From contig CANLGL010000006.1 in assembly GCA_947490345.1 (NCBI GenBank), forward strand, positions 1-64,000: DNA of 64,000 nt, in the 5' to 3' direction. The position numbers and the translations under genes were made by a program. Source of the stretch: Deltaproteobacteria bacterium (lineage in GTDB: Bacteria > Myxococcota_A > UBA796 > SXON01). The notes beneath the pieces were generated by a model. It did not search any database and had not been told where the DNA came from. It worked only from the letters and a program-made list of their open reading frames with translations. Positions 18,376 through 25,643 of this stretch are shown piece after piece. The stretch's first letter is position 1, and every line of letters begins with the position of its first letter.

Positions 18376-19726
18376 CGGTCGACTTCAAGAGCAGCGCCGC
18401 AGTGCCCAGGTAGATCGTCAAGCCGAGGGCGTCCATCGCGGTGGTCACGAAGGGTCCGGTCGCGATGGCCGGATCGACGCCCACACGCCTCAAGGTCAAC
18501 GGCACCGCGGTGCCAACGAACGAGGCGCTGGTCATCCCGGCGAAGAACGCGACCGCAAGGCTGACCGCCACTTCGGGCGCGCCGTAGCGCAGCCAGCAAT
18601 ACCCCGCGATCACCAGGGCGAAGACCACGCCCAGCGCCGCGCCGTTGAACACCTCCGCTCCCACCGACTTGGCCAACGCCGTGTCGATACGCCCAGTCGC
18701 GATGCCGCGCACCGTCACCGTCGCCGCCTGGATGCCGACGTTTCCCTCCATGCCCATGACCACCGGGATGAACAGGCTGAGCACCGGATCACCCCCGGTC
18801 AACGGGGCGAACTGGTGAAGGATCTCGGAGCTGCCGAGGCCGCCGAGCAGGGTCACGAACAGCCACGGGAGGCGTTTGGCCGGCGCCCAGAGCGGGTTCC
18901 CAGTGTGCTCTTCGTCGTGTTGGCGCACGCCGGCCATGAGCAGCATGTCCTCCGCCGCCTCTTCCTTGATGACGTCGATGACGTCGTCCACGGTGACGAT
19001 GCCCACAAGGTGGCCCGCGTCGTCCACGACCGGCACCGCGAGCAGATCGTAGCGTCCCGCGATGCGCGCCACCTCCTCCTGATCGGTCTCGGTGCGCACC
19101 AGGATCACGTCGCGAGACATGATGTCGACCAGGCGCGTGGACGGTGGGTGGGTGAGCAGGTTGCGGAGCGAAGTGACGCCTACGAGGAGGCCCGCCTCGT
19201 TCTCGACATAGGCGTAGTAGATGAGCTCCTGGTCGCTGGCTTCCTGTACAGCAGCGATCGCGTCGCGACAGTTACTGTCATCGCGCAGCGTGAACGCGGT
19301 CGGGGACATGATCCCGCCCGCGGTGTCGGGCGCATACCCAAGCAGCTCTTCGACCTCGGCGCGCTCGTCGCCCTTCATCCGGGCCATCACCGCCTCGCGC
19401 ACCGCCTCCGGGAGCCGTTCGAGGATGTCGGTCTGGTCATCGCCGGGAAGGTGGGTCAAAAGCGCGGCCACCCGCTCGGGGGGTACGTCGGTGACGAGGT
19501 GGAAGAAGTCGTCGCCGTGCACCCGCGACAGCACGTCGGCGGCGACCGAGTCCTGCTTGATCTGCGCGAAGACCAGCCGCTGCTCCTGAGCAGCGAGGTG
19601 CCCGATTACGGCAGCGACGTCCTCGGCGCGTGCTTTGGCGACCACCTTGGCGAGCGGCGCCGGGTGCCCACGACGGGCCAGGCGGCGGATCGCATCGACC
19701 CGTTGCCCAAGGAGGGTATCGCCCAT
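18368..19726 (-). CDS. mgtE: Magnesium transporter MgtE
   Basis: 452 residues. It has the cytosolic Mg2+-sensing N domain of MgtE (helical superhelix, about 1-130, ending in EVEELLGYAPDTAGGIMS), two CBS domains (about 135-255; MSRDVILVRTETDQEEVARI...LLAVPVVDDAGHLVGIVTVDDVIDVI) and five C-terminal helices from about 285. The pore-lining family segment appears as VVMGMEGNVGIQAATVTVRGIATG, with MEGN where GGN is usual. It imports Mg2+ as a dimer gated by intracellular Mg2+. It lies between a rodZ-like gene (3 bp gap) and recO in one transcriptional run. Confidence 0.96.
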   Translation of the reverse strand: MGDTLLGQRVDAIRRLARRGHPAPLAKVVAKARAEDVAAVIGHLAAQEQRLVFAQIKQDSVAADVLSRVHGDDFFHLVTDVPPERVAALLTHLPGDDQTDILERLPEAVREAVMARMKGDERAEVEELLGYAPDTAGGIMSPTAFTLRDDSNCRDAIAAVQEASDQELIYYAYVENEAGLLVGVTSLRNLLTHPPSTRLVDIMSRDVILVRTETDQEEVARIAGRYDLLAVPVVDDAGHLVGIVTVDDVIDVIKEEAAEDMLLMAGVRQHDEEHTGNPLWAPAKRLPWLFVTLLGGLGSSEILHQFAPLTGGDPVLSLFIPVVMGMEGNVGIQAATVTVRGIATGRIDTALAKSVGAEVFNGAALGVVFALVIAGYCWLRYGAPEVAVSLAVAFFAGMTSASFVGTAVPLTLRRVGVDPAIATGPFVTTAMDALGLTIYLGTAALLLKSTGA

Positions 19727-19729
19727 TGT

Positions 19730-20440
19730 CTACCCTCCATGGTCATCGATGAAGACCAGCCGCCGGGCGCGCGACTGGGCGCCGAGCGGCTTGAGGGTCC
19801 GGCCGTTGTACACCAGGGACACGCCTTCGATGGCATCCAACTCGATCGTGAGCCGATCGTGGGCGGCGAAGCGAACCTGACGCCCCGTCGGCAAGGCGTC
19901 ACCGAAGACCTCCCGCCCATCGGCAACCACTCGCGCCCGGACCCCGCTGTCCGAGGTGACCAGAAGGACCTGATCGGGGAGGATGTCCACCCCTTCCACT
20001 TGGACCGGGAGCTCGCGACTGGCAAACCACAGGCCAGCCACGAGGAGCGTTGCCGCCGCAGCCCCGAAAAGGCCCATCCTGCCTACCCGACGGAGCCGCG
20101 CCACCGGACTGGTGAGCGTGATGGTGTGCTCGTCGGCGCGGCGCACGTCCTGGACCGGGTCGGGCTCGGGTTCTGAGCCAGTGACCGGGCGGTTCGTGCG
20201 AGGGAGCGGCGCCATGACCACGGGCGCGGGGCGAGCCGTGGCCGCGCCGACCACCGCCTCGGGCAGGGCCAAGAAGGACCGATACTGCTTGGTATACCCG
20301 GCGAGGAAGGGTCCGGGCGGGAACGCCGCAGTGTCGCCGCGTTCAAGCGCATCCAGCCACTTCATCGGGATGCGCGTGCGCTCCTGAACCTCTACAAGGG
20401 ACAGGCCAGCGCGCTCGCGGGCAGCGCGGAGCTCCGACAC
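19730..20440 (-). CDS. RodZ-like HTH membrane protein
   Basis: 236 residues from GTG 20440; the open frame upstream is out-of-frame coding of the neighbour and is discarded. The N-terminal helix-turn-helix of the RodZ type (LRAARERAGLSLVEVQERTRIPMKWLDALERGDTAAFP, then GPFLAGYTKQYRSFLALP) is followed by a linker, one TM helix (about 125-147) and a C-terminal DUF4115-like beta domain (VLLVTSDSGVRARVVADGREVFGDALPTGRQVRFAAHDRLTIELDAIEGVSLVYNGRTL). RodZ links MreB to the elongasome. Position directly after the pilF-like gene mirrors the pilF-rodZ order seen in many proteobacteria. Regulatory or shape role inferred from architecture. Confidence 0.8.
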   Translation of the reverse strand: MSELRAARERAGLSLVEVQERTRIPMKWLDALERGDTAAFPPGPFLAGYTKQYRSFLALPEAVVGAATARPAPVVMAPLPRTNRPVTGSEPEPDPVQDVRRADEHTITLTSPVARLRRVGRMGLFGAAAATLLVAGLWFASRELPVQVEGVDILPDQVLLVTSDSGVRARVVADGREVFGDALPTGRQVRFAAHDRLTIELDAIEGVSLVYNGRTLKPLGAQSRARRLVFIDDHGG

Positions 20441-20441
20441 G

Positions 20442-21188
20442 CTAGCCCCCCGAACGGGCGATGCAACTGCGGGCTTCTTCGAGCATTGGCCCGTCCAACG
20501 CCGCGTCGGTGACGTGGCGCAACGACGCCGCCGCGCCATCGAAGTCGCCCATGCCCGCCAGGATGCAGCCCGTACGCAGGTAGCCGCCGATGGCCTCCTG
20601 CGGGCAGTCGTCGGTGAGGGTGGCGTAGTCGCGCAGCGCCTGATCCATCTTCCCCTGTTGCTCGTGCGCGAGGCCGAGGTGGAAGCGGGCGGGGCACATC
20701 TTCGGCGACCGACGCAGCGCGTCCTCCGCGCGTGCGATCGCCTTGTCCACGTTGCCGGCATCCAGGTGGGCGCGCGACAGGTTGGAGAGGATCATTGCCG
20801 GGTTTCGATACTCCAGGTCGGCGAGCCCGTGCTCAAGCACCGTGATCGCCTCGGTGGGACGGCCCACGGTCACCAGGAACGCGCCGTAGTTCACCAGGAT
20901 TTCGCCCTCGTCCTTGTTGACGCGCAGCGCGTCCTTGAACGAGCCCTCGGCGAGGGCGGCTTCCCCCTTGGCGGCGTAGGCCATCGCGAGCGCATTGTGC
21001 GCGTGCCAGTTGCGCGGGTCGAGCTTGACGGCATCGCGGAGGGTGGCGACGGCGCCCTCCGGATTGCGCTCGTTCAGGTAGGCGACGCCCAGCTGAGTCT
21101 TGGCACTGGCGCGTGACGCCCGTTTCTCCGAGATGCAGCCGCCGACGAGGAGGACGAGGGCGATGGCGATGGCGAGGGAGGTGCGCAT
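20442..21188 (-). CDS. PilF/PilW-like TPR lipoprotein
   Basis: 248 residues. The signal peptide MRTSLAIAIALVLLVGGC is a conventional lipoprotein signal with Cys18. About five TPR units follow (AKTQLGVAYLNERNPEGAVATLRDAVKLDPRNWHAHNALAMAYAAKGEAALAEGSFKDAL...). The layout is that of PilF/PilW pilotins, which help secretin assembly in type IV pilus systems. The next gene is rodZ-like, as in many genomes. No other pilus gene is in the window, so the pilus role is by analogy. The upstream gap to mtnP is only 14 bp. Confidence 0.75.
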   Translation of the reverse strand: MRTSLAIAIALVLLVGGCISEKRASRASAKTQLGVAYLNERNPEGAVATLRDAVKLDPRNWHAHNALAMAYAAKGEAALAEGSFKDALRVNKDEGEILVNYGAFLVTVGRPTEAITVLEHGLADLEYRNPAMILSNLSRAHLDAGNVDKAIARAEDALRRSPKMCPARFHLGLAHEQQGKMDQALRDYATLTDDCPQEAIGGYLRTGCILAGMGDFDGAAASLRHVTDAALDGPMLEEARSCIARSGG

Positions 21189-21202
21189 GGCGTGATCCTA
21201 AC

Positions 21203-22063
21203 CTAAACTGGCAGGTACTTGCCGAGGATCGGAGCCAGACGGCGCCGTGCCGACTCCGGTACGCACCCCGCCTGAGTCAACACCGCGTTGGCCAACGCGT
21301 TGCTCATCGGCGCCGGACCGCCGTGCGCGAGGATGCGGGGGACCGCGGCCGCCACGACTTCCCGAGCCAACGAGGCGTTTTTCATCAACACCGCGACCAC
21401 CTGATCGACGGTGACGTGGTCGTGGTCGGGGTGCCAACAGTCGTAATCGGTTGCCATCGCGAGGGTGGCGTAGGAAATCTCCGCCTCGCGCGCCAACTTG
21501 GCTTCGGGCATGTTGGTCATGCCGATGACGCTGGCGCCCCAGCTGCGATGCAGGTTCGACTCGGCCTTGCTGGAGAAGGCGGGGCCCTCCATGCACACGT
21601 AGGTTCCGCCGTCGTGGGTGGTGGCGCCCGCTTCGCGGCAGGCCGCGAGCAGGTAGCCGCGCAGCGTCGGGCACACCGGGTCGCCGAAGGCAACGTGGGC
21701 CACGACCCCGTCTTCGAAGAAGGTGCTCTTACGATGCACGGTCTTGTCGATGAACTGGTCGATGACCACGATGTGACCCGGCACGATCTCCGCCTTGAGC
21801 GAGCCCACCGCGCTCACGGAGATGATCCACTCCACGCCCAGAGTCTTGAGCGCAAAGATGTTGGCGCGGTAATTGACCTCGCTCGGGTTCCTCTTGTGAC
21901 CGCGGCCGTGGCGGGGAAGAAAAGCCAGCTCTGCCTCGCCGAGCCGACCGAGGATGATCGCGTCGGAGGGGTCGCCGAAGGGCGTGGAAACCTGCTCTTC
22001 ACGGACGTCCTGAAGGCCATCCATCGCGTACACACCGCTGCCACCAATCACACCAATGCGCAT
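21203..22063 (-). CDS. mtnP: S-methyl-5'-thioadenosine phosphorylase
   Basis: 286 residues. It phosphorolyses MTA from polyamine or quorum-signal synthesis to adenine and methylthioribose-1-phosphate for methionine salvage. Purine nucleoside phosphorylase motifs are clear: GVIGGSGVY (phosphate loop), FLPRHGRGHKRNPSEVNYRANI, VSAVGSLKAEIVPGHIVVIDQFIDKT, GGTYVCMEGPAFSSKAESNLHRSWGASVIGMTNMPEAKLAREAEISYATLAMATDYDCW. The NMPEAKLA segment and Asp in ATDYD match MTAP-type rather than PNP-type enzymes. Length is typical. Confidence 0.95.
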   Translation of the reverse strand: MRIGVIGGSGVYAMDGLQDVREEQVSTPFGDPSDAIILGRLGEAELAFLPRHGRGHKRNPSEVNYRANIFALKTLGVEWIISVSAVGSLKAEIVPGHIVVIDQFIDKTVHRKSTFFEDGVVAHVAFGDPVCPTLRGYLLAACREAGATTHDGGTYVCMEGPAFSSKAESNLHRSWGASVIGMTNMPEAKLAREAEISYATLAMATDYDCWHPDHDHVTVDQVVAVLMKNASLAREVVAAAVPRILAHGGPAPMSNALANAVLTQAGCVPESARRRLAPILGKYLPV

Positions 22064-22083
22064 GAGTCAGTGTAACCGCACGC

Positions 22084-22740
22084 CTACCACCAGGCCGGCT
22101 TGGCCACCCAGGTCGGCTCTCCCCACGCGAAGATCGGGTCGCCCGACAGCGCTGCGAGCACGTCGGCGACGCTCTGATCGTCGGTCCAGGACAGGTAGCG
22201 GAAGCTAGCGTCGGCGGTGTCGGCAGCGACCGTGGCGCCGAGGCCGGTCGCCAGCGCCTCGATGTCGGATTCGACCGTGCCCTCGACAAACTGCGCGTGC
22301 ACCTGGCCGCCCAGATGGTCCACGGCCTGGGTCATGGCTTCAAAACCGGCATCCACCCCATCGTAGTGGAGCACGAAGAGCGCGCCGTCCACCCCGGAGA
22401 AGGTGCTGGACGGGAAGCTGCCGGTGCCATCCGGAGTGTTCTCGCAGTCGTCCCAAGTCAGGGTCGCCTTGAGCTGGACACCGTCGGGAAGCGCCACGCC
22501 CGCCCAGCGCCCACCATCGGCCGGAGACAGCGGTACCGTCGCTATCGCAGCGCCATCGGCCGCATCGGTCAGCTCAGCCGACATGGTGCAGGTTGACTTG
22601 AACGCCCCGCTGTTGGTGCTGCCAGCGAGCGCCAACCACGGCGCCGCCAACGGTGCGACGAAGGGCTCCGCGGTCTCCGCCGGCTTCTCCTCAACCTCAC
22701 ACGCAAAGAACGCCAGACCGAACCAGCTCAACCGGTGCAC
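22084..22740 (-). CDS. Lipoprotein-like protein, tandem paralogue 2
   Basis: 218 residues from GTG 22740, overlapping the preceding gene by 13 bp; TTG 22731 in a TTGA overlap is an equally good start. The N-terminus (H)RLSWFGLAFFACEVEE suggests a lipidated Cys. It is a paralogue of the gene upstream: shared SSTFSGVDGALFVLHYDGVDAGFEAMTQAV versus SSAFSGEEGYIFALWYTGVNIGYSALKQGV, and near-identical ends GEPTWVAKPAWW versus GEPVWIKKPSWW. Two conserved Cys (TCTM, DDCEN) may pair. Function unknown; probably envelope-located. Confidence 0.7.
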   Translation of the reverse strand: MHRLSWFGLAFFACEVEEKPAETAEPFVAPLAAPWLALAGSTNSGAFKSTCTMSAELTDAADGAAIATVPLSPADGGRWAGVALPDGVQLKATLTWDDCENTPDGTGSFPSSTFSGVDGALFVLHYDGVDAGFEAMTQAVDHLGGQVHAQFVEGTVESDIEALATGLGATVAADTADASFRYLSWTDDQSVADVLAALSGDPIFAWGEPTWVAKPAWW

Positions 22741-23447
22741 TTCGGCCACCACGACGGCTTTTTGATCCACACCGGCTCGCCCGCGACGTAGTCCTTGCCG
22801 GCCGCCGCAGTGAAGTCACTCAGCACTTCGCCCACGTTGAGCTCGGACTCCCAGGTCAGATGGTAGGTGTTGCCGTCGTCACTGGTCGTCGTCAGCTCGG
22901 CAGCGAGCCCGAGGTCGGACGCGAGCGCTTGAACGTTCGATTCGGGGTAGCTGTTGGCCACGGTGACATTGGCCTCCCCGCCGAGGAAGTCGCCGTCTTC
23001 GACGCCCTGCTTCAGCGCCGAGTACCCGATGTTGACCCCGGTGTACCAGAGCGCAAAGATGTACCCCTCTTCGCCGGAAAAGGCGCTGGACTCGTAGGTC
23101 TTGTCGTCCGCAGCGTTGCAGCCGGTGGCCGTGAACGACCCCTTGTACTGGGTGTTCCCGGACAGGCGAGCGCCCGCCCAGTCGCACCCCTTCGCCGCCA
23201 ACTCGATCGTCGCCACCGTGGAGCCGTCGCTGTTGTTCTTCAGGGTGAGGTCGAGCTCGCAGGTGCTGTCGACCGTGCGCGTGGCGGCGACCATGACCGC
23301 GTAGGGATCGCCGTACACGATGTCGGGCGGCTTGACCGCAGTGTCGGTGTCGGCGGTGTCGGTCGAGGTGTCGACGTCGAGGTCGCCCCCCTTGGAGTCA
23401 TCGCCAGCACAGGCGGGGAGGAGCGCGAGGAGCAGGAGGTGCTTCAT
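22728..23447 (-). CDS. Lipoprotein-like protein, tandem paralogue 1
   Basis: 239 residues from ATG 23447, which gives MKHLLLLALLPACAGDD, a good lipoprotein signal (Cys13) followed by an acidic/Thr-rich linker (DSKGGDLDVDTSTDTADTDTA) typical of exposed lipoproteins. The upstream 42 nt of open frame were excluded. The core is shared with the next gene (FSGEEGYIFALWYTGVNIGY, LTWESELNVGEVLSDF, GEPVWIKKPSWW), so the two arose by tandem duplication and divergence. Conserved Cys residues (STCELDL, KGCDWAG) suggest disulphides. Function unknown. Confidence 0.72.
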   Translation of the reverse strand: MKHLLLLALLPACAGDDSKGGDLDVDTSTDTADTDTAVKPPDIVYGDPYAVMVAATRTVDSTCELDLTLKNNSDGSTVATIELAAKGCDWAGARLSGNTQYKGSFTATGCNAADDKTYESSAFSGEEGYIFALWYTGVNIGYSALKQGVEDGDFLGGEANVTVANSYPESNVQALASDLGLAAELTTTSDDGNTYHLTWESELNVGEVLSDFTAAAGKDYVAGEPVWIKKPSWWPKCTG

Positions 23448-23546
23448 GGGGCGGGAGTGTAGTCGCCCATGGCGCTGGGCGCGCCCCACGGCGGTTGAAT
23501 CTCACAGGCGGCATGGGGGACGGCGGTGAGGGGGAGAGCGCCACGT

Positions 23547-23571
23547 CCCAGCGCGTTATCAACGCGCTGGG
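23547..23571. other. Perfect 11-bp inverted repeat (hairpin)
   Basis: CCCAGCGCGTT - ATC - AACGCGCTGGG forms a perfect 11-bp stem with a 3-nt loop. It lies in the 224-bp gap between rlmN and the lipoprotein at 22728-23447, both on the minus strand. There is no T-tract, so a Rho-independent terminator is not proven; attenuation or an mRNA 3' end are alternatives. Confidence 0.7.
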
Positions 23572-23621
23572 CGCCGCAGGCCGGAAACCGAAGGTTGGAG
23601 GCCGGAGGGCATGGCGCGGTA

Positions 23622-23648
23622 GGGGGAGAGGGCGGCGCCCTCTCCCCC
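23622..23648. terminator. Strong GC hairpin downstream of rlmN, probable terminator
   Basis: GGGGGAGAGGGC - GGC - GCCCTCTCCCCC is a perfect 12-bp stem with a 3-nt loop, 24 bp beyond the rlmN stop codon. Position and stability suit transcript termination. It lacks a U-tract, as is common in very GC-rich genomes, so the call is based on position and stem strength. Confidence 0.5.
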
Positions 23649-23671
23649 CAAGCCTCGCGATAGCCTGGGGG

Positions 23672-24820
23672 CTACACGATGTCGTCGAACACAAACCGGC
23701 TGGTGTCGAGACCCTCGCCCTCCCGCCGGATGCGGATCGCCGCGATCTTGTCGCCGTCGACGCGAGACTTGCTTTCGTCGGCCTTGCCGAGCTGGCCGCA
23801 CGCCGCCGATATGTCGCGACCGCGCGTCACTCGTACGCTGGCCTGGATGCCGTGGGTGACGAGGTGGTGCTGGAACTGGCGCACCAGCGCGTCGGTGGGC
23901 CGCCGGATGTCCCGATCGGGGTTCTCGTTGTAGGGGATGAGGTTGACCTTGGCCTTCTGGCCGCGCATCAGCTTCACCAACCGCTGGGCGTCGGCCATGG
24001 AGTCGTTGACGCCGGCCATCATCACGTACTCGAAGGTGATGCGCTTGGTGGCCTTGAGCGGGAGGGTGCGACACGCCTCCATCAGCTCTTCCAAGGAGTA
24101 TTTCCGGGTGATCGGCATCACCGACCGGCGCTGCTCGTCGGTGGTGGCGTTGAGCGATACGGCAATGTTCACCGGCAACGCCTCCGCGAGGCGCTGCAAC
24201 TGCGGCACCAGGCCCACAGTAGAGACGGTGAGCTTTCGGTGCCCGAAGTTGAGGGCCTGCTCATCCAGGTAGATTTCCAGGGCCGGAATCAGGTTGTCGA
24301 TGTTGTGGAGCGGCTCGCCCATGCCCATCATCACCACGTTGGTGATGCGGTACTGTTCGTCGAGGCGCTGGCGTACCTGCAAGGGCTGGTTGCAGATCTC
24401 GCTGGGACGCAGGTGGCGCCGCAGTCCCAGGTCCCCGGTCAGGCAGAAGGTGCAGGCCATGGCGCAGCCGACCTGCGAGCTGACGCAGAGCGTGTTGCGG
24501 CCATCGTCAGGGATGAGCACCGACTCAATTCGCTGGCCATCCTCGGTCTGCCAGACGAACTTGTGGGTGCCGTCGACCGACTTCTGGACCGCGATCACGT
24601 CGAGGAACGAGATGTAGTAGCGCTCGGCCAGCAGCGCGCGAACCGACTTGGCCACGTTGGTCATCTCGTCGAAGCTGGCGACGCCGCGCTGCCACAACCA
24701 CTTGTAGACCTGCAAGGCGCGGAACCGCTCGCTCCCGAGGCCGGTCAGCCCCGCCTCGATCTCGGGCAGGCTGAGGCTCTTCAGATCGATGAGGCCATCG
24801 GCGCGGGTGAAGACAGGCAT
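23672..24820 (-). CDS. rlmN: Dual-specificity 23S rRNA/tRNA methyltransferase RlmN
   Basis: 382 residues from ATG 24820 (the longer frame begins with non-homologous sequence). This radical-SAM enzyme forms m2A2503 in 23S rRNA and m2A37 in tRNA. The cluster motif CAMACTFC (Cys119, 123, 126), the GEP motif VVMMGMGEPLHN, and the two catalytic cysteines, in NTLCVSSQVGC (Cys112) and DISAACGQL (Cys341), are present. The C-terminal 35 residues after CGQL (ESKSRVDGDKIAAIRIRREGEGLDTSRFVFDDIV) are longer than in most RlmN and are unexplained. Divergent from the thioesterase gene at 24865. Confidence 0.95.
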   Translation of the reverse strand: MPVFTRADGLIDLKSLSLPEIEAGLTGLGSERFRALQVYKWLWQRGVASFDEMTNVAKSVRALLAERYYISFLDVIAVQKSVDGTHKFVWQTEDGQRIESVLIPDDGRNTLCVSSQVGCAMACTFCLTGDLGLRRHLRPSEICNQPLQVRQRLDEQYRITNVVMMGMGEPLHNIDNLIPALEIYLDEQALNFGHRKLTVSTVGLVPQLQRLAEALPVNIAVSLNATTDEQRRSVMPITRKYSLEELMEACRTLPLKATKRITFEYVMMAGVNDSMADAQRLVKLMRGQKAKVNLIPYNENPDRDIRRPTDALVRQFQHHLVTHGIQASVRVTRGRDISAACGQLGKADESKSRVDGDKIAAIRIRREGEGLDTSRFVFDDIV

Positions 24821-24864
24821 GGGTAGTGGGCGAGCTAACCCCCGCCCCGGGATAGGCCAGCGGC

Positions 24865-25296
24865 ATGGACCCAGCCGCATTGCTCGCTACCGTTCCCTTC
24901 GCCCATCGCGCCGATCTGGACATCGTGCACACCGAGCCCGGCCACGTGGTGGTGCGGATCCCGAACGATCCGAAGAATCAGAACCACGTCGGCACCGTCC
25001 ATGCGGCCGCGCTGGTGCTCGTGGGCGAGACGGCGGGCGGCCTCGCGATCCTGCAAGAGCCGCGCTTGCGGGGCTACCTGCTCCTGGCCAAGGGGCTCGC
25101 GATTCGCTACCGCAAGCCGGGCACCGGGGCGTGCAGCGCCTCGGCCCGGATCACCGAAGAGCAGGTCCTGGCCGCGATCGCCGGGGCAGAGGCCGTCGGC
25201 AAGGTGGACGTTCCCCTCGCGGTAGAGATCCGCGGCGACTCGGGCGAGGTCGTGGCCGAAATGACGGTGGATTACCACTTGCGCAAGCGGGCCTGA
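24865..25296 (+). CDS. Hotdog-fold thioesterase-like protein (DUF4442/PaaI type)
   Basis: 143 residues. The hotdog core is seen in VVVRIPNDPKNQNHVGTVHAAALVLVGETAGGLAI, where NHVGTVHAAA plus a downstream Glu on the central helix matches the active-site region of PaaI/DUF4442-type acyl-CoA thioesterases, and in RYRKPGTGACSASARI and EIRGDSGEVVAEMTVDYHLRK. Probably hydrolyses an acyl thioester in the cytoplasm; substrate unknown. It sits alone, divergent from rlmN. Confidence 0.75.
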   Translation: MDPAALLATVPFAHRADLDIVHTEPGHVVVRIPNDPKNQNHVGTVHAAALVLVGETAGGLAILQEPRLRGYLLLAKGLAIRYRKPGTGACSASARITEEQVLAAIAGAEAVGKVDVPLAVEIRGDSGEVVAEMTVDYHLRKRA

Positions 25297-25340
25297 CCGG
25301 TCACGGTCCTCAGGCCGATGAACTGTGGTAGGCTCACCAC

Positions 25341-25643
25341 GTGTTCGGCGTTATTCTTCCCTATCTTGGCTTTGCCTGCGCGATCCTGACGGACGCGGAC
25401 CTCGCGGCGCGTCTGGACCTGGATGGGGACGGCGTGCCGCGCCCGCAGGATTGTGACGACGCCGATTCCACGATCGGACCGGAGTACCTGGACGGCGACG
25501 GCGACGGGTACGCGGGTGCAGAGCAGGCGGCGCGGTGCGAGGTCGCGGATGGAGTGCTCGCAGCCGAGGATTGCGATGATACAAATCCAGATATCTCGCC
25601 TGCCGCCTCGGAGAGGTGCGACAAGGAGAGAAGCCCCCGATGA
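25341..25643 (+). pseudogene. MopE-like Ca-binding lipoprotein, truncated at about 25,622
   Basis: A GTG start gives MFGVILPYLGFAC (lipobox Cys13), then DLDGDGVPRPQDCDDADSTIGPEYLDGDGDGYAGAEQAARCEVADGVLAAEDCDDTNPDISPAASERCD. This is the MopE repeat, normally continuing G(V)DNDCDG for several more units, as in the intact protein at 30682. Immediately after ERCD the homology stops; six unrelated codons (KERSPR) lead to TGA. The break at about 25,622 is where phage-type sequence begins, so the gene has lost its 3' part by insertion, replacement or an assembly join. 100 residues remain. Confidence 0.7.
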
